A stretch of DNA of 64,000 bases from Gaiellasilicea sp963730405 (GTDB lineage Bacteria > Actinomycetota > Thermoleophilia > Gaiellales > Gaiellaceae): NCBI GenBank assembly GCA_963730405.1, contig CAVSRW010000009.1, positions 172,112-236,111 on the forward strand, given 5' to 3'. Shown here piece after piece: positions 35,529 to 45,686 of this stretch. The position numbers and the translations under genes were made by a program. Each line of letters begins with the position of its first letter. Position 1 is the first letter of the stretch. Under the pieces are notes generated by a model. The model was not told the DNA's origin. It ran no database searches and was given only the letters and a program-made list of their open reading frames with translations.

Positions 35529-36560
35529 TCAGCGCGCGAGCCGCTCGGCCGCGAGGCGCTCCGCGGCCTCGCTCGTCGTGATCCCCTCGGCGTCGGCCTG
35601 CCGGTAGATGCCGGCAAGGGTGTCGCCGATGCCGGCGACCTCACGTTCGAGCCGGTCGGCGTCCCAGCCGAGGCTCTCGAGCCCGATCCCGTGCAGGGCG
35701 CCGCCGCCGTTGATCACGTAGTCGGGCGCGTAGAGGATCCCGGCCGCGCGCAGCCGCTCGCCGTCCTCCGGTCCCGCGAGCTGGTTGTTGGCGGCGCCGG
35801 CGACCACGCGGCAGCGGAGCCGCGGGATCGAGTCGGCGTTCAGGGTCGCCCCGAGGGCGCACGGCGCGTAGACATCGCAGTCGAGCTCCAGCGCCCCGTC
35901 GGCCGAGATCGGCGTGCCGCCCGTGGCTCGCGCCCGCTCCTCGTCGACGTCGCTGACGAGCACGATCGCGCCCGCGTCGAGCAGGAGCCGCGCGAGCTTG
36001 GCGCCGACGGACCCCGTGCCCTGGACGAGCACCTTCTTGCCGCTGAGCTCGTCCGAGCCGTCCGCGTGGGCAAGCGTGGCGCGGATGCCGTGGAAGACGC
36101 CGCGCGCCGTGTGGATGCTCGGGTCGCCGGAGCCGCCGTTCGAGGCGCTCCGGCAGAAGACGTGCGCCGTCCGCTCACCGATCACGTCCATGTCCGCCTC
36201 GCCCGTGTTCACGTCGGGGCCGGTGACGTAGGTGCCGCCGAGCGACTCGATCAGGTCGCCGTACCGCTCGAGCACGCGCCGCCGGGTCTCGCCGGACGGG
36301 ACCTCGGGCACGGCGAGCACCGCCTTGCCGCCGCCGCAGGGCAGGCCGAGCACGGCCAGCTTGCGCGTCATCCCGGCCGCGAGGCGCAGGCCGTCCTCGA
36401 GCGCCTCCGCCGGCTCGCCGTACTGCTTCAACCGCGTCCCGCCCATCGCCGGGCCGAGAGCGGTCGAGTGGATGCAGACGAGCATCCAGGTGCCCGTTTC
36501 CGCGTCATGGCGGACGACGGCGTGCTCGCCGTCCCACCGCCGCAGCAGGTCCTCGAACAC
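35529..36560 (-). CDS. Leucine/Glu/Phe/Val-type amino acid dehydrogenase
   Basis: About 343 residues from GTG 36560. ELFV dehydrogenase: GPAMGGTRLKQYG, catalytic lysine region MTRKLAVLGLPCGGGKAVL, then a Rossmann domain VLVQGTGSVGAKLARLL and VVAGAANNQLAGPEDGERL. It oxidatively deaminates a branched-chain or aromatic amino acid with NAD. The start is 7 nt after TAGAGT, whose TAG is the stop of the upstream aminotransferase; both act on amino acids. Confidence 0.9.
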   Translation of the reverse strand: MFEDLLRRWDGEHAVVRHDAETGTWMLVCIHSTALGPAMGGTRLKQYGEPAEALEDGLRLAAGMTRKLAVLGLPCGGGKAVLAVPEVPSGETRRRVLERYGDLIESLGGTYVTGPDVNTGEADMDVIGERTAHVFCRSASNGGSGDPSIHTARGVFHGIRATLAHADGSDELSGKKVLVQGTGSVGAKLARLLLDAGAIVLVSDVDEERARATGGTPISADGALELDCDVYAPCALGATLNADSIPRLRCRVVAGAANNQLAGPEDGERLRAAGILYAPDYVINGGGALHGIGLESLGWDADRLEREVAGIGDTLAGIYRQADAEGITTSEAAERLAAERLAR

Positions 36561-36570
36561 GGGACCGACT

Positions 36571-37695
36571 CTACTCGGCGGCGAGCGCCTGCCGAAGCCG
36601 GTCGAGTCCCTCGTCGAGCGCCTCGTCGGCGACGGCCAGCGAGATGCGCGCGTGGCCGGCCCCGGCCGGGCCGAATCCCTCACCCGGCGCCAGGGCGACG
36701 CGAGCCTCGTCGAGGAGCCGTTCGACGGTGACGCCGTCCGGAAGACGGAGCCAGGCGAAGAACGTGCCCTCCGAGCGGGCGTTCGGGAGGGCGGCGACGA
36801 CGCGGTCGCGTCTCGCCTCGTAGAGCGCCCGCCGCTCCTCGACCGTCTCCTGCGGCCCGGTCAAGGCAGCGATCGCCGCTTCCTGCAGCGGCGCGAAGAT
36901 CCCTGCCCGGACGTGGTCGTTCAGCAGCTCGAGCCGGCGCACGAGCTCGGGGTTCCCGACCACGAAGCCGAGCCGCCAGCCCGCCATCCCGTAGCTCTTC
37001 GACATCGAGAAGAGCTCGGCGCCGACCTCGCGCGCGCCCGGCTCCGCCAGAAAGCTCGCCGGCGTGCGCCCGGCGAAGACGAGGTCGCCGTAGGCGAAGT
37101 CGTGGAGCACCAGCGTCCCGGTGCGCTCGGCGTACGAGACGGCGTCGGCGAACACGCCGTCGGGCGCTGCGAGCGCGGCCGGGTTGGAGGGGTAGTTGAG
37201 GTAGAGCGCCGCGGCGTCAGGGGCCGACGAGAAGTCCGGCCGCGGCTCGATCGGGAGCTGCACGAGCCGGGCGCCGGCGAGCGCCACGGCCGAGAAGTAG
37301 TCCGGGTAGCCGGGATCGGGGAGGACGATCGTGTCCGCATGGTCGGCGGTACAGAGCGCCACCTCGACGAGCGCGGTCTTCGTCCCGGGGACGACGGCGA
37401 TCTCCCGCTCCGGGTCGAGCTCGACGCCGTACACGGTGCGGTAGCGGTCCGCGACCGCCTGCTTGAGCGGGCGGAGCCCCGAGAAGGGCGCGTATCCGTG
37501 TGTCCGCGACTCGCGGCTGGCGGCTGCCGCTGCGAGGCGGTCCGCGACGTGCGGCGGCGGGGGGACGTCGGGATTACCGCGCCCGAGGTCGATCAGCGGC
37601 GGCCCGGGCTTCGCGGACGCCGCCGACACGCGTGCGAGCAGCGCCGCGAAGTACTGCTGTGGCAGCCGCTCGAGCCGGTCGGGGGCGGGGCGCAT
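36571..37695 (-). CDS. Class I/II aminotransferase
   Basis: 374 residues, PLP fold-type I. Substrate/PLP marks: GNPDVPPPPHVADRL, YAPFSGLRPLKQAVADRY, VVPGTKTALVEVAL, LNYPSNPAALAAP, HDFAYGDLVF, the PLP lysine in SMSKSYGMAGWRLGFVVG, and the C-terminal ARISLAV arginine. It resembles alanine/diaminopimelate-type aminotransferases; the donor cannot be assigned. It lies just before the dehydrogenase gene (10-bp gap). Confidence 0.9.
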   Translation of the reverse strand: MRPAPDRLERLPQQYFAALLARVSAASAKPGPPLIDLGRGNPDVPPPPHVADRLAAAAASRESRTHGYAPFSGLRPLKQAVADRYRTVYGVELDPEREIAVVPGTKTALVEVALCTADHADTIVLPDPGYPDYFSAVALAGARLVQLPIEPRPDFSSAPDAAALYLNYPSNPAALAAPDGVFADAVSYAERTGTLVLHDFAYGDLVFAGRTPASFLAEPGAREVGAELFSMSKSYGMAGWRLGFVVGNPELVRRLELLNDHVRAGIFAPLQEAAIAALTGPQETVEERRALYEARRDRVVAALPNARSEGTFFAWLRLPDGVTVERLLDEARVALAPGEGFGPAGAGHARISLAVADEALDEGLDRLRQALAAE

Positions 37696-37706
37696 CCACG
37701 CAGATG

Positions 37707-38634
37707 CTATTTCCGCGGCAGCGACGAGACGTCCACGACCTCGAACGCCGAGCCCGGGACGCGGTGGAGCGTGTGCAGCTGGTCGTTCGACCACTTGGGA
37801 TGCGGGGCGCCGCTCAGGTACCAGTTCGAGCCGTTGTCGGCGACGATCATCCCGTACTCCTTCAGCGCCTGGAGCACGATCCGGGCCTGGCGCGGGAAGC
37901 CGCCGATCGGGTAGCTCTTCTTCAGCCGGAAGCGCAGTCCCATCGGCGGCAGCGAGGGATCGGTCTCGCTGCTCGCGAAGTGCCGCGCCGGCCAGACGTA
38001 CGCGCGCCGTGTGCGCTGCACCGTGAACCGGAGCGCATGGTCGATCCGGCCGCGGGCGACGTCCTCGTGGCGGGCGAGCCCGGGCAGGATCGCGAGGCCG
38101 GCGGCATCGGCGGACGTCCACCCGGCCGGGCGCAGCCTGTTCGAGCGCAGGTCGAAGATCGCGCCCGAGCCGGCGCGCCAGCCGCCGTTCGCCGTCGGGT
38201 GGAGAGCGAAGAGCTCGTACAGCTTGCAGGCGTCGCGGTCGACGATCAGCGCGTGGCGGTCTCCATCGGCGTTGCGGCCACCCTCGATCGCGACGTTGCG
38301 CCGGGATCGGGTACGGCCCCTTGTCCGACTCGCTCGCGTACTCGAAGGAGACGCGCGACTTCGTCTGGCCCTTGCCGACGACCGTGACCGGAATCCCGAT
38401 CGGGCCGCCCTCCCAGAGGCCGGAGCCGAAGTCCGCGTGCACGTGGTCGTCCTCGCCGATCGTCGCCACGATCCGGGCGGAGTTCGGCGCGACCGGCAGC
38501 TTGTCGACGCGCTGGTTCCAGGCGCTCGTCGGAGGGAAGACCGGGCAGGAAGGCGCGCCGGTCACGCGGCCGGCCGAGGCGGCGGCGACGCCGAGCGCGA
38601 ACGCGGCGAGGCAGAGGAGGGCGATCCTCTTCAC
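37707..38634 (-). CDS. Secreted protein of unknown function, one frameshift
   Basis: About 308 residues from GTG 38634, with a signal peptide (RIALLCLAAFALGVAAASAG). The mature part has CPVFPPTSAWNQRVDKLPVA, DDHVHADFGSGLWEGGPIGI and, after a frameshift near 38301 (one surplus base in CCCGGCG), NVAIEGGRNADGDRHALIVD and a C-terminal GLRFRLKKSYPIGGFPRQA. The pattern recurs in actinobacterial secreted proteins, but I know no function. GTG overlaps the phospholipase stop. Confidence 0.68.
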
Positions 38635-39711
38635 AGAAGCGGAGACGCCGCGGGAGCCTGAGTCTTGTCCTCGGGCAGCGTGACGGGCGGGTAGAGCGCC
38701 CTGACCTCGTCGACGAACGCCGCGAGGCGGTCGGCGATCGCGGCGTCCTTCACCTCCAGCACGTTCTCGGCGTTCAGCTCGCCCGAGTGCGAGAGGTTGA
38801 AGCTGCCGAGGAAGGAGACGTCGTCGGCGACCGTGATCTTGGCGTGCATGAAGTCGTGCACGGTGTCCGGCGCCCACATCGTCGACGGCTTGCCCGAGAA
38901 GCCCGCCGCCTCGAGGAACCGGCGCAGTGCGGGCACCTTCCAGCTCGCGTTCCCGTTCAGCCGCCACTGGTGGAGAACGCCGTCCACCTGCGTGTCGTCG
39001 ACGACGCCGGCGACGTCGACCCTCCCGTCCGAGCAGACCTCGGCGAGCGTGCCGAGGATCGGGCCGGAGCTGAGGACGGGGGACGCGATCCGGACCCGGC
39101 GCTTCGCCTGCCCGATCCGCTTCGCGATCCGGTGCGCGAGTGCCTCGCCGTGCTCGGGCGTGAACCACGGCCGCATCTCGACACCGCCAACGTCGACCGG
39201 CCGCGGCTCGACGTGGCCGGAGCCGACGACGTCGCCGGTCTCCCAGAGCTCGTCGAAGTTGAGCCCGTACGCGTACGCGAGCTCGGACGAGCGGACGATC
39301 GCGATCGTGTTCTCCTGCCGCGACCACGAGTCCTGCGACCAGTTCAGCGAGCCCGTCCAGACCGTGTCGCGGTCGCGAACGACGTACTTGTGGTGCATCA
39401 GGTCGGGGACGCCGGGGATCGGGCGGGTCGCGATCGGCAGCGCCTCGAGCACCTCGGGCGCCGTCTGCGGCGGCGGCGGCACCGGGATCGGGCCGGGGTG
39501 GTCGACGTTGTAGATGAGGCGCACCGCGACGCCGCGCTCCTGCGCGCCGACGAGCGCGCGCCTGCACGATCTCCGCCGCCTCGCCGTGCAGCCGGACGTC
39601 GTAGAGCGCGAGCTCGAGACTCTGCCGCGCCTCGCCGAGGAACCCGGCCACCTCGTTCGCCACGTCGACCGCGGTCTGGCCGCCGTCGCGGTAGAAACGA
39701 AGCTCGATCAA
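38631..39711 (-). CDS. Phospholipase D family protein, one frameshift
   Basis: About 359 residues with two HKD motifs: MHHKYVVRDRDTVWTGSLNW and DFMHAKITVADDVSFLGSFNLS. The N-terminal 45 residues (IELRFYRDGGQTAVDVANEV) lie in another frame joined near 39561 by removing one base in CAGGCGCG. Two HKD halves form one active site for phosphodiester cleavage or transfer. TTG 39711 overlaps the preceding stop (TTGA). No secretion signal, so probably intracellular. Confidence 0.82.
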
Positions 39712-40265
39712 CCGGCGGCGGCCCGCAACGACGCCTTGTAGGCGCGCTTCGCGGCCTGGTACTCGGCGAGCGCCTCGGGTGAGTCGACGTCGCCGAGCAT
39801 CGCGTGATCGGGGACGAGCGGCTCCGCCATCGCGATTCCGTACCTGCGGGCCAGCACCGACGCGAGCGCCTTCACCTTCATCTCCCCGAATCCCGGGAGC
39901 GCCTCGAGCCGCCGCTTCAGGTCGGCGGTGTCGGACGCGTCGCCCCAGACACGGCCGGCGTCGCCGCCGTACTCCTCCCCGACGACGGCGCAGAGCTCCT
40001 GGACGCGCTTCGCCATGTTGCCGGGGAAGCGATGGATCGCAGGACGCTCGCGGAAGACCTCGACGAGCCGGTCGGGATCGGTGCGGGCGATCTCGGCCGC
40101 GTCGAGGCCGCCGAGGCGCTGCTGCAGCTTCAGCGGCCCGGCGAAGGCAGTCGGGACGGGAACCTGCTGATCGAGCACGAAACCGATCAGGAGCGCGAGC
40201 GGATCGGCGGCGATGAGCCGGTCTGCCTCGTCGTTCCCCGTGAAGTAGAGCGCGTCGGGCGCCAC
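39708..40265 (-). CDS. HhH-GPD-type base-excision DNA repair protein
   Basis: 185 residues. Helix-hairpin-helix LEALPGFGEMKVKALASVLARRY and the GPD region of endonuclease III/AlkA-like glycosylases; FVLDQQVPVPTAFAGP is the usual N-terminal motif of this short subfamily. No Fe-S cysteine cluster. It removes damaged bases; the lesion is not predictable. GTG 40265 lies 6 nt after TAGGAT on the minus strand (leaderless spacing). Confidence 0.85.
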   Translation of the reverse strand: MAPDALYFTGNDEADRLIAADPLALLIGFVLDQQVPVPTAFAGPLKLQQRLGGLDAAEIARTDPDRLVEVFRERPAIHRFPGNMAKRVQELCAVVGEEYGGDAGRVWGDASDTADLKRRLEALPGFGEMKVKALASVLARRYGIAMAEPLVPDHAMLGDVDSPEALAEYQAAKRAYKASLRAAAG

Positions 40266-40289
40266 GGTTCGATCCTAGCGCGGCCGGGT

Positions 40290-40463
40290 ATGCCGCTCCA
40301 GATGGCCGATCCAATCGAAAAGACGGAGGACCTCGCCGAGGAGGCGGAGCGCGGGCAGAGCGAGCGCACACCGTGGCTCGCGCTCAGCGGCGTCCAGATC
40401 GCGGTCGCCGCGCTCGTCGCGGTGGTGCTGGCGATCTCCTTCACGGTGTACCTCCTTGCGTAG
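40290..40463 (+). CDS. Small single-span membrane protein
   Basis: 57 residues: an acidic cytosolic head (ADPIEKTEDLAEEAERGQ) and one C-terminal membrane segment (VQIAVAALVAVVLAISFTVYLLA). An alternative ATG at 40302 would drop four residues. Function unknown. It sits between divergent HhH-GPD and the phytase-like gene. Confidence 0.55.
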   Translation: MPLQMADPIEKTEDLAEEAERGQSERTPWLALSGVQIAVAALVAVVLAISFTVYLLA

Positions 40464-40478
40464 TAGGCTCGGCCCCGC

Positions 40479-41567
40479 ATGAGGGTTCGGGTGACGAGAC
40501 TCGTCCTGCTGCTCGCGGTCGCGCTGCTCGGTGCAGCGCCCGCACAGGCCGCTCCGCGGCTGGAGCTCGACTTCCTCGGGCAGCAGATCTTCCCGACGTC
40601 GACGCAGTTCCAGGGGACGACGTTCGGCGGCCTCTCGAGCATCGCCTACGACGCCCGCCGAAGTGTCTTCTACGTCATCTCCGACGACCAGGTCGGGGCA
40701 CGGTTCTACACGCTGCGGATCGGCGTCTCGAGCGGCGTTCCTGCGGTGCAGATCCTCGCCGTCACGACGCTCCGTGACGCCTCCGGTCAGCCCTTCGCGC
40801 CGCTCAGCCTCGACCCGGAGGGGCTGGCGCTGACGAAGGACGACACGCTGATCATCACCTCGGAGGGGTTCGCCACCCGGTTGATCGACCCGTGGGTGCG
40901 CGAGTTCTCGCTCGACGGCCGCCAGCTCGCCGAGCTGCCGTTGCCGACGGCGTTCTCACCGAATGCGGCCGCGACGCGCGGCGTCCGCCAGAACCTCGGC
41001 TTCGAGAGCGCCGCCACGGCGCCGAACGGCCGCTTCCTCTTCACGGGCACCGAGGGGGCGCTCGTCCAGGACGGCCCGCCGGCGACCGTCGGCGCGGGCA
41101 GCCCGGCCCGGATCCTCCGATACAACCTGCAGCAGGCACGGCTCGACCGGCAATACGTCTACTGGACGGATCCGATCGCGGAGCCGCCGGTGCCGGCGAC
41201 GCAGTTCGCGGTCAACGGCCTCGTCGAGCTGCTGCCGCACAACAACGAGTTCATGCTCTCGATGGAGCGCTCGTTCTCGGTCGGGGCGCCCGACACCGGA
41301 AACACGATCAAGCTCTACGAGGTCGCGCTTCCCGGCGCGGACGACGTCAACGGCTTCGACAGTCTCGCGACGCTGCTCGCCGGGCTCGAGCCGGTCGAGA
41401 AGCGGCTGCTGCTGAACCTGGACGCGCTCGGGATCCCGCTCGACAACGTCGAGGGCATGACGTTCGGGCCGAGCCTGCCCGACGGGCGGCGCTCGCTGAT
41501 CCTCGTCAGCGACAACAACTTCTCGCCGGCCGCGTTCACGCAGTTCCTGCTCTTCGCAGTGCGCTAG
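40479..41567 (+). CDS. Secreted esterase-like/phytase-like domain protein
   Basis: 362 residues with a signal peptide (RLVLLLAVALLGAAPAQA). The body matches the Phytase-like (esterase-like activity of phytase) propeller: FGGLSSIAYDARRSVFYVISDD, LDPEGLALTKDDTLIITSEG, NLGFESAATAPNGRFLFTGTEGAL and LDNVEGMTFGPSLPDGRRSLILVSDNNF. Likely extracellular; substrate uncertain. Confidence 0.85.
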   Translation: MRVRVTRLVLLLAVALLGAAPAQAAPRLELDFLGQQIFPTSTQFQGTTFGGLSSIAYDARRSVFYVISDDQVGARFYTLRIGVSSGVPAVQILAVTTLRDASGQPFAPLSLDPEGLALTKDDTLIITSEGFATRLIDPWVREFSLDGRQLAELPLPTAFSPNAAATRGVRQNLGFESAATAPNGRFLFTGTEGALVQDGPPATVGAGSPARILRYNLQQARLDRQYVYWTDPIAEPPVPATQFAVNGLVELLPHNNEFMLSMERSFSVGAPDTGNTIKLYEVALPGADDVNGFDSLATLLAGLEPVEKRLLLNLDALGIPLDNVEGMTFGPSLPDGRRSLILVSDNNFSPAAFTQFLLFAVR

Positions 41568-41599
41568 GCACCGCTTTCACAGCGCCCTAGACTCGCTTC

Positions 41600-44500
41600 A
41601 TGGTCCGGAAGACGGTCACGCTTGTCTTCTGCGACGTCGCGGATTCGACACCCCTCGGCGAGCAGCTCGACCCGGAGGCCCTCCGGGGCATCTGGTCGCG
41701 CTACCACGAGACCGCGAAGGACGTGCTGGAGCGCCACGGGGGCACGATCGAGAAGTTCGTCGGCGATGCCGTGCTCGCCGTCTTCGGGATCCCGGTCGTG
41801 CACGAGGACGATGCGCTCCGCGCGGTTCGCGCCGCGGCCGAGCTTCGGGACGAGCTGACTCACTTGAACGACGAGCTCGAGCGCGGGTACGGCGTCAGGA
41901 TCGGCGTCCGGACCGGGCGTTCACACCGGCGAGGTCTTCGCCGGCGACCCCGCCCACGGCGATCCGTTCGCGACCGGCGACGCCGTCGTCGTCGCGCAGC
42001 GGCTCGAGGCGTCGGCCGGAGCGGGGGAGATCCTCGTCGGCGACGCGACGATCCGGCTCGTCCGCGACGCCGTCACCGCCGAGCCGGTGCCGGCACTGAT
42101 GCTGAAGGGCAAGTCCGAGCCCGTCGCCGCGTGGCGGCTGCTCGAGGTCGAGCCGGACGCGGCGGGGGTGGCGCGCCGCCTCGACTCACCGCTCGTCGGC
42201 CGGGCCGAGGAGCTGGACGCGCTCAGGGCCGAGCTCGAGCGCGCGATCGTAGACCGTGCTTGCCGGATCGTCACGATCGTCGGCGAGCCCGGCGTCGGCA
42301 AGTCCCGGCTTGCGGCCGAGCTGATCGCGACCGCCGGAGAAGCGCAGGTGCTCGAGGGCCGCTGTCTCCCGTACGGGAACGGGATCACCTACTGGCCCCT
42401 CGTCGAGATCGTGCGCGACGTCGACCTCGACAGCGCGCTCGCGGGCGAGCCCGACGGGGAGGTCGCGCACGGGCGCATCCTCGAGGCCGTCGGCCGCGCC
42501 GAGCCACGCTCGCGCACCGACGAGCTCTACTGGGCCGTGCGCCGGCTGTTCGAGACGCTCGCGCAAGAGCGTCCCCTCGTCGTCGTGCTCGACGACATCC
42601 AGTGGGCCGAGCCCGCCTTCCTCGACCTCGTCGAGTACCTGGCCGGCTGGAGCCGCGACGCGCCGGTCCTCGTCTGCTGCCTGGCGCGACCGGATCTGGC
42701 CGAGCTGCGGCCGGCGTGGGCGGGGACGACGATCCAGCTCGCGCCGCTTCCGCGCGAGCACGCCCGCGCGCTGCTGGAGAACCTCGCCGGCCCGCTTGAT
42801 CCCGAGGCGGCCGACGCGGTCGGGCGTGCCACGGGAGGCAATCCGCTCTTCCTCGAGGAGATGCTGCGGATGCTCGTCGAGGACGGCGTGCTCGTCGAGC
42901 GCGACGGCCGGCTCGAGCCGCTCGCCGCGGTCGACTCGCTGCGTGTGCCGGAGACGGTCCAGGCGGTCCTCGCGGCCCGCCTCGACAGGCTCGACGAGGA
43001 CGAGCGTGCGGTGCTCCAGCGCGCGGCGGTGATCGGGCAGGTGTTCTGGTGGGGAGCGGTGGCCGACCTGTCGCCGCCGGACGAGGTGGGCCAGGTGGCC
43101 GGCCGTCTGCAGGCGCTCGTCCGGAAGGGGCTGATCAAGCCGGACGCGCGCACGTTCGCCGGGGAGGACGCCTTCCGCTTCGGCAACATCCTGATCCGGG
43201 ATGCGGCATACGACTCGATGGCAAAGCGACACCGGGCCGAGCTGCACGAGCGCCTTGCAGCCTGGGCCGAGGGCCGCACGGGCACGCGGCGCCGAGCTCG
43301 ACGAGATCATCGGTCACCACCTCGAGCAGGCGTTCACGCTGCGCGTGGAGCTGGGACCGCGCGGCGTGCCGAGGAGGCGCTCGCCGACCGCGCCGCTGCT
43401 CGGCTCCTGCGGGCGGGGCGCCGCGCTCTGCGCCGCGGAGACATCCACGCGGCGCGGGCACTGCTCGGAGCGCGCGGCGGCGCTGCTGCCCGAGCGCGAC
43501 CCCCGACGGCTCGCGCTCGTTCCGGAGCTCGGCCTCGTCCTGACCGAGGCGGGTGCGCTGACCAGCGCCGAGGAGCTGCTCTCGTCGCTCGTCGACGACC
43601 CGAGCATGGACGGGACGCTCGTCCTCGCCGCGCGCAGCGAGCGCGTCGCGCTACGGCTCCTGAGCGACCCTCGCGGCGGCTGGGAGCGCGACCTCGAGAT
43701 CGTCGAGGCGGCTCTGCCCGCGCTCGACGCGGCCGAGCGAGCACGACGCGGCTGCGCACCGTCATACTCGCCCGCGGCTGGTATCTCGTAGGGCTGGTGC
43801 GCGGTCTCTGGGCAGGCCAGGTCGCGCACGGCGAGGAGGCGCTGGAGCGGGCGCTCAGGCATGCGCGCGCTGCGGGCGACCGCTGGCAGGAGGACGAGAT
43901 CGTCGGCCGGCTCGGCTTCGCCGCGTGGTCGGGGCCGCAGCCCGTGGCGGACGCGGTAAGACGCTGCGCGGACCTGCTCGACGAAGACCCGGACGACCTC
44001 CTGCTCGAAGCGTGCTGCCGCCGCTGGATCGGCTGCCCTCGTCGCGCGCCACGGCCGCTTCGACGAGGCGCGCGAACTGGTCACCGCCGCCATAAGTGCG
44101 TACGAGGAGCTCGGGGCGCGTCTGGACGCCGCCGCGACCTCGGCTTTCGGCCACGCCGACGTCGAGTGGCTCGCCGGCGACCTCGCGGCCGCGGAGCAGC
44201 GCTCTTCGCGACGGCTACGAGGCGCTCGGGGGCCTCGGCGATCTCGGCACCCGCGCGACCGTGGCCGCGTTCCTCAGCCGCGTGCTGCAGGCGCGCGGGC
44301 TCACGGAGGAGGCCGAGTCGCTCGCCCGTCTCGTCGCCGAAACCGCCTCCGAGCACGATCTCTGGTCGCAGGTTCTGCACCGGCTGACGAGCGCTCGCCT
44401 CGCCGCAGGAGCGGGACGTCTGGCCGAGGCGGAGGAGCTCGCGCGGGCGGCGGTCGCGATTCTCGACGGCACGGACCTGCTCGACCTCCATGGCGACGCC

Positions 44501-44659
44501 CTGCTCGACCTCGCCGACGTGCTGCGCCTCGCGGGGCGCGAGCAGGAGGCGCGCGAGACCGCCGAGGCTGCACTCGACCTCTACCTGCGCAAGGGGAACG
44601 AGGTCGCCGCGGAGCGTGCGCGGGCGCTGCTCGCGCGGGCCGCTACGACGACGGCGTGA
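41600..44659 (+). pseudogene. Class III cyclase-AAA ATPase regulator, at least seven frameshifts
   Basis: A full-length reading gives about 1015 residues. The order is a class III nucleotide cyclase (TLVFCDVADSTPLGEQLDPE, then IEKFVGDAVLAVFGIP), an AAA/STAND ATPase (Walker A GEPGVGKSRLAAEL, Walker B VVVLDDIQWAEP) and a helical TPR-like C-terminus. Frame changes appear near 41916, 43290, 43375, 43480, 43745, 44035 and 44203, most curable by adding or removing one base in short G/C runs. The density is higher than elsewhere, so either local sequence quality is poor or the gene is decaying. ATG 41600 lies 6 nt after TAGACT. Such proteins usually act as signal-responsive regulators. Confidence 0.75.
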
Positions 44660-45420
44660 GCCCGAGCCGCTTCGCCATCGCCGCGTCGACAGGCCGGGCG
44701 GGGAGCGGCGGGATGTACAACGTGCCGGCTGGAGCGGCCGGAAGCCTCGCGAGCTCGTCGAGACGGATGCGCGTCGTCTCGGCGGCTGTGATCGGGTAGA
44801 TCGACGCTCGGTAGAAGACGAGCTCGTGCTCGGCGGGATACAGCTCGGCGAGCACGTCGGCAAGCGCCGACAGGCCGCGCGGGTCGGGGTCGAGGTTCCA
44901 GTCGAGCTTCCCGATCCCGTCCACCTGCCACAGCACGAGGCCCGGCCGTCGGATCGGGACGAACGCCGTGGAGGAGGAAACCGGTCGCCTCCCAGCTCTG
45001 CCAGCCGTGATCGCCTGGGTCGACGCCGAGATCGGCGACGAGGCAGTCCTCGGCGGAGACCGCGGGCAGCATGCGCGCCTCGAATGCCTCGTCTCGCGCC
45101 CGCCGCACGGCGGCGTGCGACGGTTGCACGTACACGCCCGGGTGGCCGTAGAAGACGGCACAGACGCGCTTGCCCGCTCGCACCGCGGAGAGGATCTCCT
45201 CCACCATCGCCTCGTAGATGCGTCGCCTCGGCACCCCCGCCTGGTAGTGGCTCGTCAGCGAGCGCGCGTTCGGGTTCAGGGACGCGAGCCAGTCCGCCGC
45301 GACGCTGTCCCCGGTGACGTGGAGCACCTCGTCCGCGGCCTCGATCTCGTCCCGTGCCTCGACAGTGAGCTGGAGGCCGAGCCGGATTCCCGTGCCGACG
45401 ACCGCGAGCGAGCCGTGCCC
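44643..45420 (-). CDS. Borosin-type peptide alpha-N-methyltransferase (tetrapyrrole-methylase fold), one frameshift
   Basis: About 259 residues. SAM-binding GSLAVVGTGIRLGLQLT, then the OphMA-like active-site string Y-x5-R-x3-Y in HYQAGVPRRRIYEAM, VCAVFYGHPGVYVQPSHAAV, ARMLPAVSAEDCLVADLGVD and LVLWQVDGIG. In OphMA, Tyr66, Arg72, Tyr76 and Tyr98 occupy the equivalent places; all four are kept. The frame changes near 44966 (surplus base in CACGGCG). Similarity reaches the precursor stop, but no ATG, GTG or TTG lies before GTG 45327, so the start is unresolved. It directly follows the precursor gene, a split borosin arrangement like Shewanella SonA/SonM. Predicted role: methylating backbone amides of the neighbouring peptide. 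Confidence 0.85.
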
Positions 45421-45421
45421 G

Positions 45422-45679
45422 TTACGCCTGTTCGTCGTATTCCGTGTTCGGGATCAACGTGCCGTCGACGCTGATCCAGTACTCCACTTGCTGCACGCCG
45501 CTCTCGGCTGCGACCGCGTCCCGTACGTCGTCGGCGGTCGCTCCTTCCTGGAGCGCGGGGTGGCCCGTGAGATCGTACTGCTCCAGCAGCTGCGCGCGTT
45601 TCGTCGAGCTCCGAAACTTGTCGCGGGTCTTGGTGTCCGCCGAGAGTGCGATCAGGAAGTTCGTCAGTTTCTTCGCCAT
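45422..45679 (-). CDS. Split borosin precursor peptide
   Basis: 85 residues. Residues 1-60 form a predicted helical recognition domain (KKLTNFLIALSADTKTRDKF, LLEQYDLTGHPALQ, ATADDVRDAVAAE), similar in pattern to the helical clasp at the OphMA C-terminus (LALDPKALADYK, LTPQERAAL). Residues 62-85 are the presumed core: a beta-prone GVQQVEYWISVDGTLIP followed by the acidic tail NTEYDEQA. ATG 45679 is 7 nt after the -10 box, so the mRNA should be leaderless. TAA 45422-45424 touches the methyltransferase frame. Which residues are methylated cannot be read; the VEYWISV stretch is the best candidate. Confidence 0.82.
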   Translation of the reverse strand: MAKKLTNFLIALSADTKTRDKFRSSTKRAQLLEQYDLTGHPALQEGATADDVRDAVAAESGVQQVEYWISVDGTLIPNTEYDEQA

Positions 45680-45686
45680 GTGCGCG

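Noticed and set aside
44643..45420. A cobalamin or siroheme biosynthetic methylase (CobA/CbiF), from the fold
   Set aside because: The FYGHPGV, ARMLPAVSAEDCL and Y-x5-R-x3-Y strings and the adjacent precursor fit the borosin branch better, and no tetrapyrrole genes are nearby.
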